From contig JAVBNL010000036.1 of assembly GCA_031551515.1 (NCBI GenBank), forward strand, positions 43,388 to 107,387: 64,000 bases of DNA, given 5' to 3'. This document shows positions 52,943 through 61,685 of the stretch, piece after piece. The notes under the pieces were generated by a model that did not search any database, had not been told where the DNA came from, and saw only the letters and a program-made list of their open reading frames with translations. A program made the translations under genes and the position numbers. The number at the start of each line of letters is the position of its first letter. Within the stretch, counting starts at the first letter, position 1. Source of the stretch: FLUQ01 sp031551515 (lineage in GTDB: Bacteria; Desulfobacterota; Desulfovibrionia; Desulfovibrionales; Desulfovibrionaceae).

Positions 52943-54130
52943 TTAGATAGCCCCGTCCGCCTGCAGTTGCGCCAGTTTTTCAGCGGGAATCCCTAGTTCT
53001 TTCACATAGATCTCTTCGTTATGCTGCCCCAGCATGGGCGCAGGGCGTGAAACACAAGCATCCGATTCGGACATGCGCAGGCAGGTGTTGGTCACTTTGA
53101 CCTTGCCGGCTTTGGGGTGATCGAATTCGGGGAACATGCCTCTGGCATCCGCAATGTGCGGGTCGGTGCAGACCTGCTTGATGTCTTTGATGGGCGCGGC
53201 GGGGAGACCTGCGGCCAGCAGGGTTTTGACCAGGTCGTCTACGGTCTTGATTGTGGACCATTCTTCAATGGTCTTGCGCAGCTTGGCTCTGTTCTGCACC
53301 CGTTTGTGGTTGGTTTCATATTCCGGCATGGACAGCAGTTCCGGCTTGCCCATGACGCCTACAAAGGCCTGCCACAGCTTGTCGTTGGCAACCGCCAGCA
53401 CGATGTCGCCGTCGGAAGCTTTGAAAGACTCCAGGGGCGCTGCGGATTCATATGCATTGCCGATACGCTGGGGAATGCGCTTATCCACCAGGTAGTGCTG
53501 GTTGATAATGGTCATGGAAGCCACGGCGGAATCGAGCAAGGAAATGTCAAGCATCTGGCCTTTGCCGGTACGGTTGCGATACTGCAGCGCGGCCAGAACA
53601 GCCATGGCGCCGTTCATGCCGCCCATGGCGTCGCAGATGGGCCCGCCGAAACGGGTGGGGTCGCCTTCGGGCACGCCGGTGACGCTCATCATGCCGCTCA
53701 TGGCCTGAGCGATCAGGTCATAACCGGGCATCTGGCTATAGGGCCCGGTCTGGCCGAAGCCGGAAATGGCCACAAAAATGATGCCGGGGTTAATCTTTTT
53801 CAGCTCTTCATAGCCCAGACCCAGCTTGTCCATAACGCCGGGGCGGAAGTTTTCCAGAACCACGTCGGCTTTTTTCGCCAGGGTGAGGAAGATGTCTTTG
53901 CCCTTTTTCAGGTCCAGGGTGATGCCCCGCTTGCTGCGGTTCATGTTCATGTAATACGAGCTTTCACCGTTGACGAACGGGTTGAAAAAGCGGGCGTCGT
54001 CGCCGGTTTTGGGCTGTTCTATCTTCAAAACGTCAGCACCCAGGTCGGCAAGGATAGCGCCGCAATACGGACCGGCAAGCACCCGCGACAAATCGAGTAC
54101 GCGAATACCCTTCAAAGCGCCTTCTTTCAT
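52943..54130 (-). CDS. Class III CoA-transferase (CaiB/BaiF)
   Basis: About 395 residues. The family start GIRVLDLSRVLAGPYCGAIL and the catalytic-Asp region PGYDLIAQAMSGMMSVTG (near residue 150) are clear. It moves CoA from a thioester donor onto a carboxylic acid. The ATG at 54130 has GGAGATT; an upstream ATG at 54160 overlaps the thiolase stop. Its place in the operon suggests activation of the imported acid or recycling of CoA. Confidence 0.92.
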   Translation of the reverse strand: MKEGALKGIRVLDLSRVLAGPYCGAILADLGADVLKIEQPKTGDDARFFNPFVNGESSYYMNMNRSKRGITLDLKKGKDIFLTLAKKADVVLENFRPGVMDKLGLGYEELKKINPGIIFVAISGFGQTGPYSQMPGYDLIAQAMSGMMSVTGVPEGDPTRFGGPICDAMGGMNGAMAVLAALQYRNRTGKGQMLDISLLDSAVASMTIINQHYLVDKRIPQRIGNAYESAAPLESFKASDGDIVLAVANDKLWQAFVGVMGKPELLSMPEYETNHKRVQNRAKLRKTIEEWSTIKTVDDLVKTLLAAGLPAAPIKDIKQVCTDPHIADARGMFPEFDHPKAGKVKVTNTCLRMSESDACVSRPAPMLGQHNEEIYVKELGIPAEKLAQLQADGAI

Positions 54131-54159
54131 TGTAATCTCCTTTTCATTTTGCAGTGCCA

Positions 54160-55344
54160 TCAGCCTTTTTCGTTACCGGCGATGAACACGGAACTGATTT
54201 GCGGCGCACCGCCGAAAGTGTGGGCCAAAGCGCGGTTCACGTTCTTGACCTGGCGCTGGGGGTTGTCCACTTTGCCCTGAAGCTGTTTGTATATTTCGTA
54301 AGTCATGCGCAGGCCGCTGGCGCCCACGGGGTGGCCGAAGCATTTCAGGCCGCCGTCGGTGTTGATGGGCAGTTTGCCGTTCAGCTCAAAGAACCCGTTT
54401 TCGATGTCTTCTCTGGCTTTGCCTCGGGCGCTGAACCCGAAGTCTTCGTAAATGGCCAGTTCCGTGATGGTGAAGCAGTCGTGCACCTCCGCCATGTCCA
54501 GTTCGGTACGCGGGTTTTTGATGCCCGCCATGGCATAGGCTTTGGAGGAAGAAGTTTTGAGCGCCGGGAAGCTGGTCCAGTTGAAACCGGGGCGCGACTG
54601 GGGCAGCATGGCGTCCATGGCGATGCCGAAGCCTTTCAGGTAAATGGGATCATCGCGCATGGCTTTGGCGTTTTCGGCCGTGGTGACAATGGCGCAGGCG
54701 GAGCCGTCGCTGTTGCCGCAGCAGTCAAGCAGCCCCAGGGGGCTGGCGATCATGGGGGCTTTCAGCACGTCTTCGATGGTGATTTCTTTATGAAAGTGCG
54801 CTTTGGGCGCCAACATGCCGTTCTTGTGGTTTTTTACGGCGATGCGGGCCAAAAGCTCGCGGCCTTGCTCATAGCTCAATCCGTACTCTTCAAAGTACCG
54901 GGTGGCGATCAGCGCGAACGAACCGGGGGCTGTACGGCGCGCTTCTATAACGGGGCTCATGCCGCGCCCGGCGCCAAGACCGGGAAAGCCGGTGTCTTTC
55001 AGCTTTTCAACTCCCAAGGCCATAACAGTCTTGTACGCGCCGGAAGCAACCGCCATGCAGGCTTCGATAAGCGCAACGTGCCCGGCGCAGCAGTAGTTTT
55101 CGTTGCGCAGCAGGGGAATGCCGTTGAATTTCAGGGCATCCACAACCTGCGAAGCGCCCAGGCCGCCCACTGGAGCGTACATCTGCCCCAAAAAGACCGC
55201 TTCGATGTCTTTGGGCTCAACGCCCGCATCGGCAAAGGCTTCGGTCGTTGATTCTATGGCCAGGTCCGCGACCCCCTTGCCCCACTGCTCGCCAAAGCGC
55301 GAGCATCCCATGCCGACAATGGCGACTTTATCTTTCAGCGACAT
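54160..55344 (-). CDS. SCP2-type thiolase
   Basis: 394 residues. The nucleophile Cys85 in NENYCCAGHVALIEA, the EVHDCFTITEL motif and the GGLKCFGHPVGASG catalytic His/Gly loop are present, so the enzyme looks active. It would cleave (or form) a 3-ketoacyl-CoA. The stop of the preceding gene overlaps this ATG by one base (TAATG), and GGAGG precedes it, so translation is coupled. In archaea such thiolases form a complex with HMG-CoA synthase through a DUF35 protein; the preceding gene encodes exactly those two parts fused. Confidence 0.93.
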   Translation of the reverse strand: MSLKDKVAIVGMGCSRFGEQWGKGVADLAIESTTEAFADAGVEPKDIEAVFLGQMYAPVGGLGASQVVDALKFNGIPLLRNENYCCAGHVALIEACMAVASGAYKTVMALGVEKLKDTGFPGLGAGRGMSPVIEARRTAPGSFALIATRYFEEYGLSYEQGRELLARIAVKNHKNGMLAPKAHFHKEITIEDVLKAPMIASPLGLLDCCGNSDGSACAIVTTAENAKAMRDDPIYLKGFGIAMDAMLPQSRPGFNWTSFPALKTSSSKAYAMAGIKNPRTELDMAEVHDCFTITELAIYEDFGFSARGKAREDIENGFFELNGKLPINTDGGLKCFGHPVGASGLRMTYEIYKQLQGKVDNPQRQVKNVNRALAHTFGGAPQISSVFIAGNEKG

Positions 55345-56777
55345 TACGCGCCTCCTTCCGTGAGCACCGGACGGCACTTCCAGTAATAGTTGATATAATT
55401 TCCGCCGACATAGACCTTGCGGAACGTGAATTCCACTTCCATGCCGACCTTGACGGCCTTCTTGTCGAAGTCGGTCATGAACAGGTAATAGCGGGTCCCC
55501 TGCGCGTCGTCGCACACGGTCTGCACCACCACCGGGTCATCGCTTCTGCCTGCCAGGTTGTCGATTGAGAACGTGAAGACCTTGGCGGTTCTTTCAGCCA
55601 GGCGCACTTCATCAAACTGGTCTTTGGTCGTGCAGTTGGGGCAAATGCGCTGGATGGGCGTCGCGGTGACGCCGCAGTTTTTGCACTTGCTGCCGTAAAA
55701 ACGCAGAATCGACTTCTGATCGCGCCAATAGGCGGATGTGGAGGGGAAGGTCCTGAACGGTTCGCCGGGCAGCGCTTCAAGAATGCCCTTGAAAGAAAGA
55801 TAGCGCGTGTACGACTGCAAAGGACGGCCGGCGGCAAGAGTTTTGGTCACGGGCTGGGTAGCCGCGAAAGCCTTCACTTTGTCCGTGGCCTGGAACAGGA
55901 ACGCGTCCGCGCCGTTGCCGTAAGATGCCAAAATGATGTACTGGCCCGGGGCGGCGCTTTCCAGCGCGCGGGCAAGCAGCAGCATGGGCTGGGCGGCGGC
56001 GCAAAAACCGACCTGCATCATCAGCGGGTCTTCAAGCTGTTCAGGGGCGAACCCGGCTTTTTTGGCCGCCTGTTGCCCTTCACGCATGCCGGGCGTGGCG
56101 AGCAGGACCTTGGCGATGTCTTGCGGGGTCAGTTTCGCTTTGGCCAAAAGCCCTTTAAGTGCCTTGGGCATGGCGACCATGTAGCCGTTGTCCGTGGCGA
56201 AACGGGCTTCGGCCGTATCGTTGAATTTCTCGCCCGCCATGCGCCAGGTATCGAGAATTTCAGTATTGACGGCGAAATGCCCGCGATATTCCGCGATAAG
56301 GTTTTCTGATCCGACAAGCACGGCCGATCCGGCGTCGCCGCTCAGCTGTTCCTGGTCAGACTTGGGATAGGCCAACGGGCAGTCGCCCGAGGCGGCCAGA
56401 ACATAGCGGGCATCAATGGCCGCCGCCGCATCAAGCGCCGCCTTGAGCGCGGAAGCTCCCGCTCTGGGCGTGTGGGCGAAATCCGCCGTTTGCACGGTTT
56501 CTTTCAGGTCGCAAACGCTGGCAACCATGCCCGCGTTGGACTTTTCCGCATACGGAGCGGTCGTTGAAGCAAAAAAAACTGCATCCACCGCGGCCGGGTC
56601 AATACCCCGCATACAAGCGATAGATGCTTCAACAGCCATAGTCAGGCTGTCTTCATCCGTGTTGGCCACGCTTTTTTCGCCTTTCAGCGCGTGCCGCTCC
56701 CACGATTTCGCGATAATTTCGCGCTGGAGCCGATAGCGCGGTACATACGCGCCTGCCGATACGATACCAACTGGCAT
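55344..56777 (-). CDS. HMG-CoA synthase-like protein fused to a zinc-ribbon/OB domain
   Basis: 477 residues. Residues 1-~330 follow the 3-ketoacyl/HMG-CoA synthase fold (MPVGIVSAGAYVPRYRL, FFASTTAPYAEKS, SASGDCPLAYPKS-like core, SGDAGSAVL). The C-terminal ~120 are a DUF35 domain with a Cys4 zinc ribbon CKNC...CPNC and an OB fold. By eye, the catalytic Cys of HMG-CoA synthase falls at Pro104 (DFAHTPRAGASA), and the His motif reads LATPGMR, so the usual active site seems lost. First gene of the sigma-54 operon; GGAGG lies before the ATG. Confidence 0.88.
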   Translation of the reverse strand: MPVGIVSAGAYVPRYRLQREIIAKSWERHALKGEKSVANTDEDSLTMAVEASIACMRGIDPAAVDAVFFASTTAPYAEKSNAGMVASVCDLKETVQTADFAHTPRAGASALKAALDAAAAIDARYVLAASGDCPLAYPKSDQEQLSGDAGSAVLVGSENLIAEYRGHFAVNTEILDTWRMAGEKFNDTAEARFATDNGYMVAMPKALKGLLAKAKLTPQDIAKVLLATPGMREGQQAAKKAGFAPEQLEDPLMMQVGFCAAAQPMLLLARALESAAPGQYIILASYGNGADAFLFQATDKVKAFAATQPVTKTLAAGRPLQSYTRYLSFKGILEALPGEPFRTFPSTSAYWRDQKSILRFYGSKCKNCGVTATPIQRICPNCTTKDQFDEVRLAERTAKVFTFSIDNLAGRSDDPVVVQTVCDDAQGTRYYLFMTDFDKKAVKVGMEVEFTFRKVYVGGNYINYYWKCRPVLTEGGA

Positions 56778-56827
56778 ACAAACCTCCTCAGTCTGCTCAT
56801 AAGGTTCAAGGCAGAATGTGAAAGTTT

Positions 56828-56846
56828 GAGCAAGATCGGTGCCAGA
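56828..56846 (-). promoter_or_regulatory. Sigma-54 promoter of the CoA-thioester operon
   Basis: On the minus strand the sequence reads CTGGCACCGATCTTGCTC, with TGGCAC, five bases, TTGCT: a near-perfect -24/-12 element. GG maps to 56843-56842 and GC to 56831-56830. The start is expected near 56818, about 40 bases before the first ATG. Confidence 0.93.
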
Positions 56847-56884
56847 AAAAAACTATAATATTATCAGAGTGTTAATTTATTATA

Positions 56885-56974
56885 TTCCAAATTTAGAATT
56901 CTCTGTTGTGATAACTCTTGTTTTCATTAAATAAAAAAATTTCCAAATTTGGAACAAATCGTCCTTATTTGGAA
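56885..56974. promoter_or_regulatory. Three upstream activator sites (TTCCAAATTTGGAA)
   Basis: Site 2 (56941-56954) is a perfect 14-base palindrome; site 1 (56885-56898) has one change (13/14); site 3 (56961-56974) matches 11/14. Centres lie about 73, 129 and 149 bases upstream of the predicted start, as expected for enhancers of the adjacent sigma-54 activator. Confidence 0.75.
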
Positions 56975-57024
56975 TATCTTTAAATACGCAATATGAAATA
57001 TTGAATATTTTTAAATAGATATAG

Positions 57025-58932
57025 TTACAGTTTACTTTTGCGCCATACGGAGGTCCGCCCGATGCCAAGGCGCCCGGCGGCCACATCCAGATCAAAGTCG
57101 CACTTCTCAAGGCAATGCCGCACCACCTCGGTTTCAACGACGCGGACAGCTTCCTTCAGCCCCCTTGCGGCATCAATGCGCAAATGCAGGATATCACCGG
57201 ACGAAGCGCCATCATCGGTTTCAGGCATTATGCTGCGCAGCTCCCGCGGGCCTTGCCCCCGGGTGGCAAGCAAAGAAAAGCGCTCAATAATATTTTGCAG
57301 TTCCCGCAAATTTCCCGGCCATTCATATGCCGTCAGCAGGGGCAAGATGGATTCAAGCAGCTTCCTGGTCGGAACGACATCATTCTTGCGCAAAAAGAAA
57401 GACGCCAAAAGTTCAAGGTCTTCTTTACGTTCTCGCAGCGGCGGCAGGTGCAGCGCAAGCACGTTCAGGCGGTAAAACAAATCTCTTCTGAACTCTCCGG
57501 CTTGCACTTTTTCAAATAAATTCTTGTTGGTAGCGCTGATGATGCGGATATCCACAGGAATGATTTTATCACCGCCGACCCGGCGGATCTCTCTTTCCTG
57601 CAGCACCCGCAACAGGCGCGATTGCAAGGGGCCAGGAATTTCGCCGATTTCGTCAAGAAACAGCGTGCCCATATGGGCAAGCTCGAACAAGCCCGCTTTA
57701 CCCTCTTTTCTGGCGCCGGTGAATGCGCCTCCTTCATAGCCGAACAACTCGCTTTCCAGCAGATTGTCTGGAATGGCCGCGCAGTTGACCGCCACAAAAG
57801 GACCCAGATTTCGCTTGCTGGCCTGATGAATGCTTTGCGCAAACAGCTCTTTGCCGGTACCGGACTCCCCTTCGATAATGATGGAAGACGAGGTCTCCGC
57901 GTATAACGCGGCCTGGTGTTTGCACTCAAGCATTTTTGCGTTGCGCGTCAAAATATCCGGAAACGTGTACTTTGCCACAAACCCTTTGCTGTGCATGTGT
58001 TTTCGGATTATCTGCTCCATCTGCTGGATGGAGGTCACATCGTCGAACGTGCTTACCACGCCGATAATGGAGCCATCTAATGTAATCGGGGTCCGGTTGG
58101 TGGCGATGACGTCGCCGTGGAGCTCTTGCAACTGGTTTTTTTCCGCGATTCCCGTCTCAAAGACATGGGTCATTCTCGTGTTGGGGATGACATCCTGCAC
58201 ATGCCTGCCGACGACCTCCCCTTCCGGCTTGCGAAAAATCCTTTCCGCCGCGGGGTTGTAAACGATGATCTTGTTCTCTTCGTTGGTCGCGATGATGCCT
58301 TCCGATATGGAATCAAAAATAACCTTGAGCCGCGCTGCGGTGTTACGTTCTTTTTTTCTGACTTTCGCGACGTTTATCGCTTCTACGATCGACCGGAACA
58401 CGGAATCATTGTTGGGAAAAAGAGGCAGGTATGGAATGCCCAGTTTTTTTGACTGCGCCAGAGTCCATGTGCCGCCGATGCAAATATTCGCACCGTTTTT
58501 TTTAGCTAAAGTCAAACCATTGTATATATCTTGAATTGTCGCAAATGTATAATTCAGCAACTGACAGTTACACAAGCTTTCCGTCTGCTGTATATCAGGA
58601 AATTTATGGATATACGTAAAAAAAACGACTTTTTTGTTTTCTATTTTGTGTTTATGCAACGCTGATATGACATCAAGAGGCGTTATAGGGATGGGAATGA
58701 CCGGAACGGAAGAGCCTTCTCCTATGTATTCCGCTGTTCCGCTTCTGCACACAATGACATCAACGCTTTGCCCGATATCATCGGCAATACCCGCCATAGA
58801 ATCATAGGGAGCGACATATGTGCTGGAAAGAACGCCCAGATCTTTACAGGCCAGCGTGAAGTATTCGGCCACCTCTCTGGTGGCTTCAAACAACGCGAGA
58901 CGGACTCCGTCAGATATAGCGGGGTTCACCAT
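57025..58932 (-). CDS. PrpR-like sigma-54-dependent activator
   Basis: 635 residues. Domains in order: PrpR_N-type sensory domain (1-~185), a PAS domain (~205-310, IFDSISEGIIATNEENKIIV), the AAA+ module (~335-560, Walker A GESGTGKE, GAFTGA loop GGAFTGARKEG, Walker B TLFLDEIGEI) and a Fis-type HTH at the end (AAGRLGIGRTSVWRK). It should activate the operon that starts 248 bases downstream. The ATG at 58932 has a poor ribosome site. The sensory part likely binds the substrate or a CoA-related small acid; the ligand is unknown. Confidence 0.93.
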   Translation of the reverse strand: MVNPAISDGVRLALFEATREVAEYFTLACKDLGVLSSTYVAPYDSMAGIADDIGQSVDVIVCRSGTAEYIGEGSSVPVIPIPITPLDVISALHKHKIENKKVVFFTYIHKFPDIQQTESLCNCQLLNYTFATIQDIYNGLTLAKKNGANICIGGTWTLAQSKKLGIPYLPLFPNNDSVFRSIVEAINVAKVRKKERNTAARLKVIFDSISEGIIATNEENKIIVYNPAAERIFRKPEGEVVGRHVQDVIPNTRMTHVFETGIAEKNQLQELHGDVIATNRTPITLDGSIIGVVSTFDDVTSIQQMEQIIRKHMHSKGFVAKYTFPDILTRNAKMLECKHQAALYAETSSSIIIEGESGTGKELFAQSIHQASKRNLGPFVAVNCAAIPDNLLESELFGYEGGAFTGARKEGKAGLFELAHMGTLFLDEIGEIPGPLQSRLLRVLQEREIRRVGGDKIIPVDIRIISATNKNLFEKVQAGEFRRDLFYRLNVLALHLPPLRERKEDLELLASFFLRKNDVVPTRKLLESILPLLTAYEWPGNLRELQNIIERFSLLATRGQGPRELRSIMPETDDGASSGDILHLRIDAARGLKEAVRVVETEVVRHCLEKCDFDLDVAAGRLGIGRTSVWRKSKL

Positions 58933-59047
58933 GTGCGCACCGTATATGAAACCTCGGCCGCCTGTAAAGCCGCCGCACGGCTTCTATTTTACCGCGGCCC
59001 GTGCACGCGGCGCCGGTATCTCCTCTGATGGATGCGGATATTATTTT

Positions 59048-59069
59048 AGTTGACTGTCGACCGTCAACT
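59048..59069. promoter_or_regulatory. 22-bp palindrome in front of the aminotransferase operon
   Basis: Arms AGTTGAC and GTCAACT around TGTCGACC; 10 of 11 pairs match. TTGACT at 59050-59055 inside it could be a -35 box. It is a candidate operator for the GntR/FCD regulator at 63056. Confidence 0.6.
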
Positions 59070-59175
59070 GAATAAAGCTTCAATAAACGACCGGCAATGA
59101 ACTGACTACCCAGTGCCTTGAGCATACAAATTACGGCAGAAAATCACGCCTCGCCGCGCAGGAGGGTCACACATT

Positions 59176-60372
59176 ATGAAAGCCCTATCCGAAAAAGTCC
59201 GCGCCATACCGGTTTCTGCCACTGTGGGCATCGCCGATACGGCGTATGCCCTACGTCGCGCCGGACACAAAGTGATTGATTTTTCCGCCGGCCGCGCGGC
59301 AGAGACCACCCCCCTGTATATAACCGATGCGGCTTTTGCGGCGGCGCGCGCCGGCGCCACCAGCCAGACTCTGGCGCGCGGCACCAGTGCGTACCGCGAA
59401 GCGTGCGCCGCGATGCTGCAACGTGATTTTGGCGTTTCGGCCGATCCTGAAACAGAAATCATCGCCAGCATGGGCATCAAGCAGGCTCAAACCGTGGCGT
59501 TTATGGCGCTGCTCAATCCCGGCGATACCGTTATCGTCGAAGACCCCTGCTTCGTCAGTTACGAGCCCATCATCAACGTATGCGGCGGAAAAGTAATTCG
59601 CGTGCCTTTGCTGGAAAAGAACCGCTTCCGCTGGACGGCGAAACAACTTGAAGCCGCTGTCACGCCGAGCACCAAGGCCATTTTACTTTGCTCTCCGCAT
59701 AACCCCACCGGCGTGGTGCATACCCGCGAAGACCTTGAAGTCATTGCCGCTGTGGCGCAAAGACACGACCTATGGGTGGTTACCGACGAAATTTATGCCG
59801 CCGTCGCCTGGGGCGGCCGCCGCCACCTTAGTATGGCTACTCTGCCGGGCATGCGCGACCGAACCGTCACCGCCATGGGCTTGACCAAAACCTTCGCCAT
59901 GGGCGGCTGGCGAATAGGTTTTTTACTTGCCCCCCCTGACGTGTCCGCAAGCATTCACGTTTTGCAGCAGCACCTTATCACCTGCGCCAGCTCTATTGCG
60001 CAGGCTGGCGGAACAGCCGCTTTCAACGAACCCCCGAGAGAAGAAGTCCGCCTTCTTTGGCGCGAATGGGAAGAACGCTGCCGTTTTTTCACCACAGAGC
60101 TTGACGCGTTGCCCGGCATACGCTGTCCCATGCCGGAAGGCGGATTCTACGCCTGGGCCGACATCACGGGCACCGGCCTTTTCGATACCGACTTTGCGCT
60201 TAAACTGCTTCGCGAGCGCCATGTGGCCGTCGTGCCCGGCAGCGCTTTTGGCTCTTCGGGCAAAGGCTATGTGCGTTTTACCTGCGTTCGTTCCCGCCCC
60301 GACCTGGAAGAAGGGCTTAACCGAATCAAAACAGCCGTGCGCGACTGGCACAGGGGGAAAAATCATGACTGA
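59176..60372 (+). CDS. PLP aminotransferase, class I/II
   Basis: 398 residues. Fold-type I features: SPHNPTG (near residue 175), the Asp/Tyr pair VVTDEIYAA and the PLP Lys in MGLTKTFAMGGWRIGF. The family transfers amino groups from an amino acid to a 2-oxo acid; aspartate or a related substrate is possible. GGAGGG precedes the ATG. The next gene overlaps its last 8 bases, so translation is coupled. Start of a four-gene operon. Confidence 0.92.
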   Translation: MKALSEKVRAIPVSATVGIADTAYALRRAGHKVIDFSAGRAAETTPLYITDAAFAAARAGATSQTLARGTSAYREACAAMLQRDFGVSADPETEIIASMGIKQAQTVAFMALLNPGDTVIVEDPCFVSYEPIINVCGGKVIRVPLLEKNRFRWTAKQLEAAVTPSTKAILLCSPHNPTGVVHTREDLEVIAAVAQRHDLWVVTDEIYAAVAWGGRRHLSMATLPGMRDRTVTAMGLTKTFAMGGWRIGFLLAPPDVSASIHVLQQHLITCASSIAQAGGTAAFNEPPREEVRLLWREWEERCRFFTTELDALPGIRCPMPEGGFYAWADITGTGLFDTDFALKLLRERHVAVVPGSAFGSSGKGYVRFTCVRSRPDLEEGLNRIKTAVRDWHRGKNHD

Positions 60373-61624
60373 AAAAACTCTTGCTCAATATGCGGCGTCA
60401 AAAGAGGTGGAGCAAGCCTATGCGGCTCTCGCGGCCGACCCCCGGGTACAAAAAGCGTTGCGAATGATAGAGGATGACAGCGACAAAACCTTTGCCGAAC
60501 AATGCGTCATCTGCAAAATAGCCGCCCCCACTTTTTTTGAGCACAAACGCACGGAGTATTTCCGCAAGCGCTTGCTGGATATAGGCCTGTCCGAAGTGAC
60601 CACGGACGAAGCAGGCAATGTTCACGGATTGCGCCCAGGCGCGGGAGGCGGCCCGAAGCTGTTTTTAGAAGGGCATCTGGATACGGTTTTTCCCGAAGAA
60701 ACGGATCTGACCATTACGGAAAAAAACGGAATATACTACGCCCCCGGAATTTCTGACGACGCCAGGGGACTCGCCGTGGTGCTGGAAGTGGCGGAAGTTA
60801 TGAACGCCTGCGGCCTGAAAACCGTAGGAGATCTGGTGGTCGGCGGCACCGTTGGTGAAGAGGGCACAGGCGACCTCAAGGGCATGAAGGCCTTTTTTGC
60901 GGCCAATTCGGATATAGACGCTTCTCTCGGCGTGGATGGATCTTTCCCCGGTATCAAATATCTCGCCACCGGCAGTCACAGGTACAAAGTCACGTTTACC
61001 GGACCCGGCGGACACAGTTTCAGCGCTTTCGGCAACCCCAGCGCCACCCACGCCATGGCCAGGGCCATTGCCAAATTTGCGGATTACAAACCGCCCGCCT
61101 TTCCCAAAACGACGTTTACAGTGGGCGTAGTTCAAGGCGGCACAACGGTCAATTCTATCGCCCGCGAAGCATCGCTGTTGCTGGATATACGCTCCAACTG
61201 CCCACAAACCCTGCTGGAAGCGGAAAATCATATTTTACCCGCGTTTCAAATGGGTGCGGACGAAGAGAACCATTGCGCCGGAACAGCCACCATGACCGTG
61301 CGCTGCGACCTGATCGGCGACCGCCCGGCGGTAACCCAAAAGCCGAATCTGCCGCTTGTTCAATGCGCGGCGCAAGCGCATGTAATGCTCGGCTTGCCGG
61401 TGGAACTCGCGCCGCCTGACAGCACCAACGCCAACTGGCCCATGCACCTCGGCATTCCGGCCTTGAATCTGGGCGGAGGGGGAAAAGCGGGCAAGAACCA
61501 CAGTCTTGATGAATGGTTTGATCCAAAAGACGCCTTTGTCAGTCCGCAAAAAGTGCTGCTCACGGTTCTTGGCGCGCTGGGGCTTGAAGGCGTGACGCGC
61601 CCGCTGGTGAACAAACGCCGCTGA
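60365..61624 (+). CDS. M20-family metallopeptidase
   Basis: 419 residues. Zinc ligands and catalytic residues are visible: GHLDTV (His104, Asp106), GISDDARG (Asp131/132), VGEEGTGD (Glu165/166), and a C-terminal His in GKNHSLDEWFD. M20 enzymes cleave dipeptides or N-acyl amino acids. GGGGG precedes the ATG inside the aminotransferase end. It may release an amino acid that the upstream aminotransferase then uses. Confidence 0.92.
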   Translation: MTEKTLAQYAASKEVEQAYAALAADPRVQKALRMIEDDSDKTFAEQCVICKIAAPTFFEHKRTEYFRKRLLDIGLSEVTTDEAGNVHGLRPGAGGGPKLFLEGHLDTVFPEETDLTITEKNGIYYAPGISDDARGLAVVLEVAEVMNACGLKTVGDLVVGGTVGEEGTGDLKGMKAFFAANSDIDASLGVDGSFPGIKYLATGSHRYKVTFTGPGGHSFSAFGNPSATHAMARAIAKFADYKPPAFPKTTFTVGVVQGGTTVNSIAREASLLLDIRSNCPQTLLEAENHILPAFQMGADEENHCAGTATMTVRCDLIGDRPAVTQKPNLPLVQCAAQAHVMLGLPVELAPPDSTNANWPMHLGIPALNLGGGGKAGKNHSLDEWFDPKDAFVSPQKVLLTVLGALGLEGVTRPLVNKRR

Positions 61625-61685
61625 CAGGCTCCGGCACGGTAAAGCAATAACATTTTTCTCGTGTATCTACTATGAGGAGGTTCGT

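Noticed and set aside
53117..55251. Long plus-strand frames opposite the CoA-transferase and thiolase
   Set aside because: Composition and overlap show they are complements of the real genes.
56880..57137. An 85-codon minus-strand frame across the sigma-54 upstream region
   Set aside because: It overlaps the activator's C-terminus in another frame, runs through the enhancer palindromes, and has no ribosome site or family.
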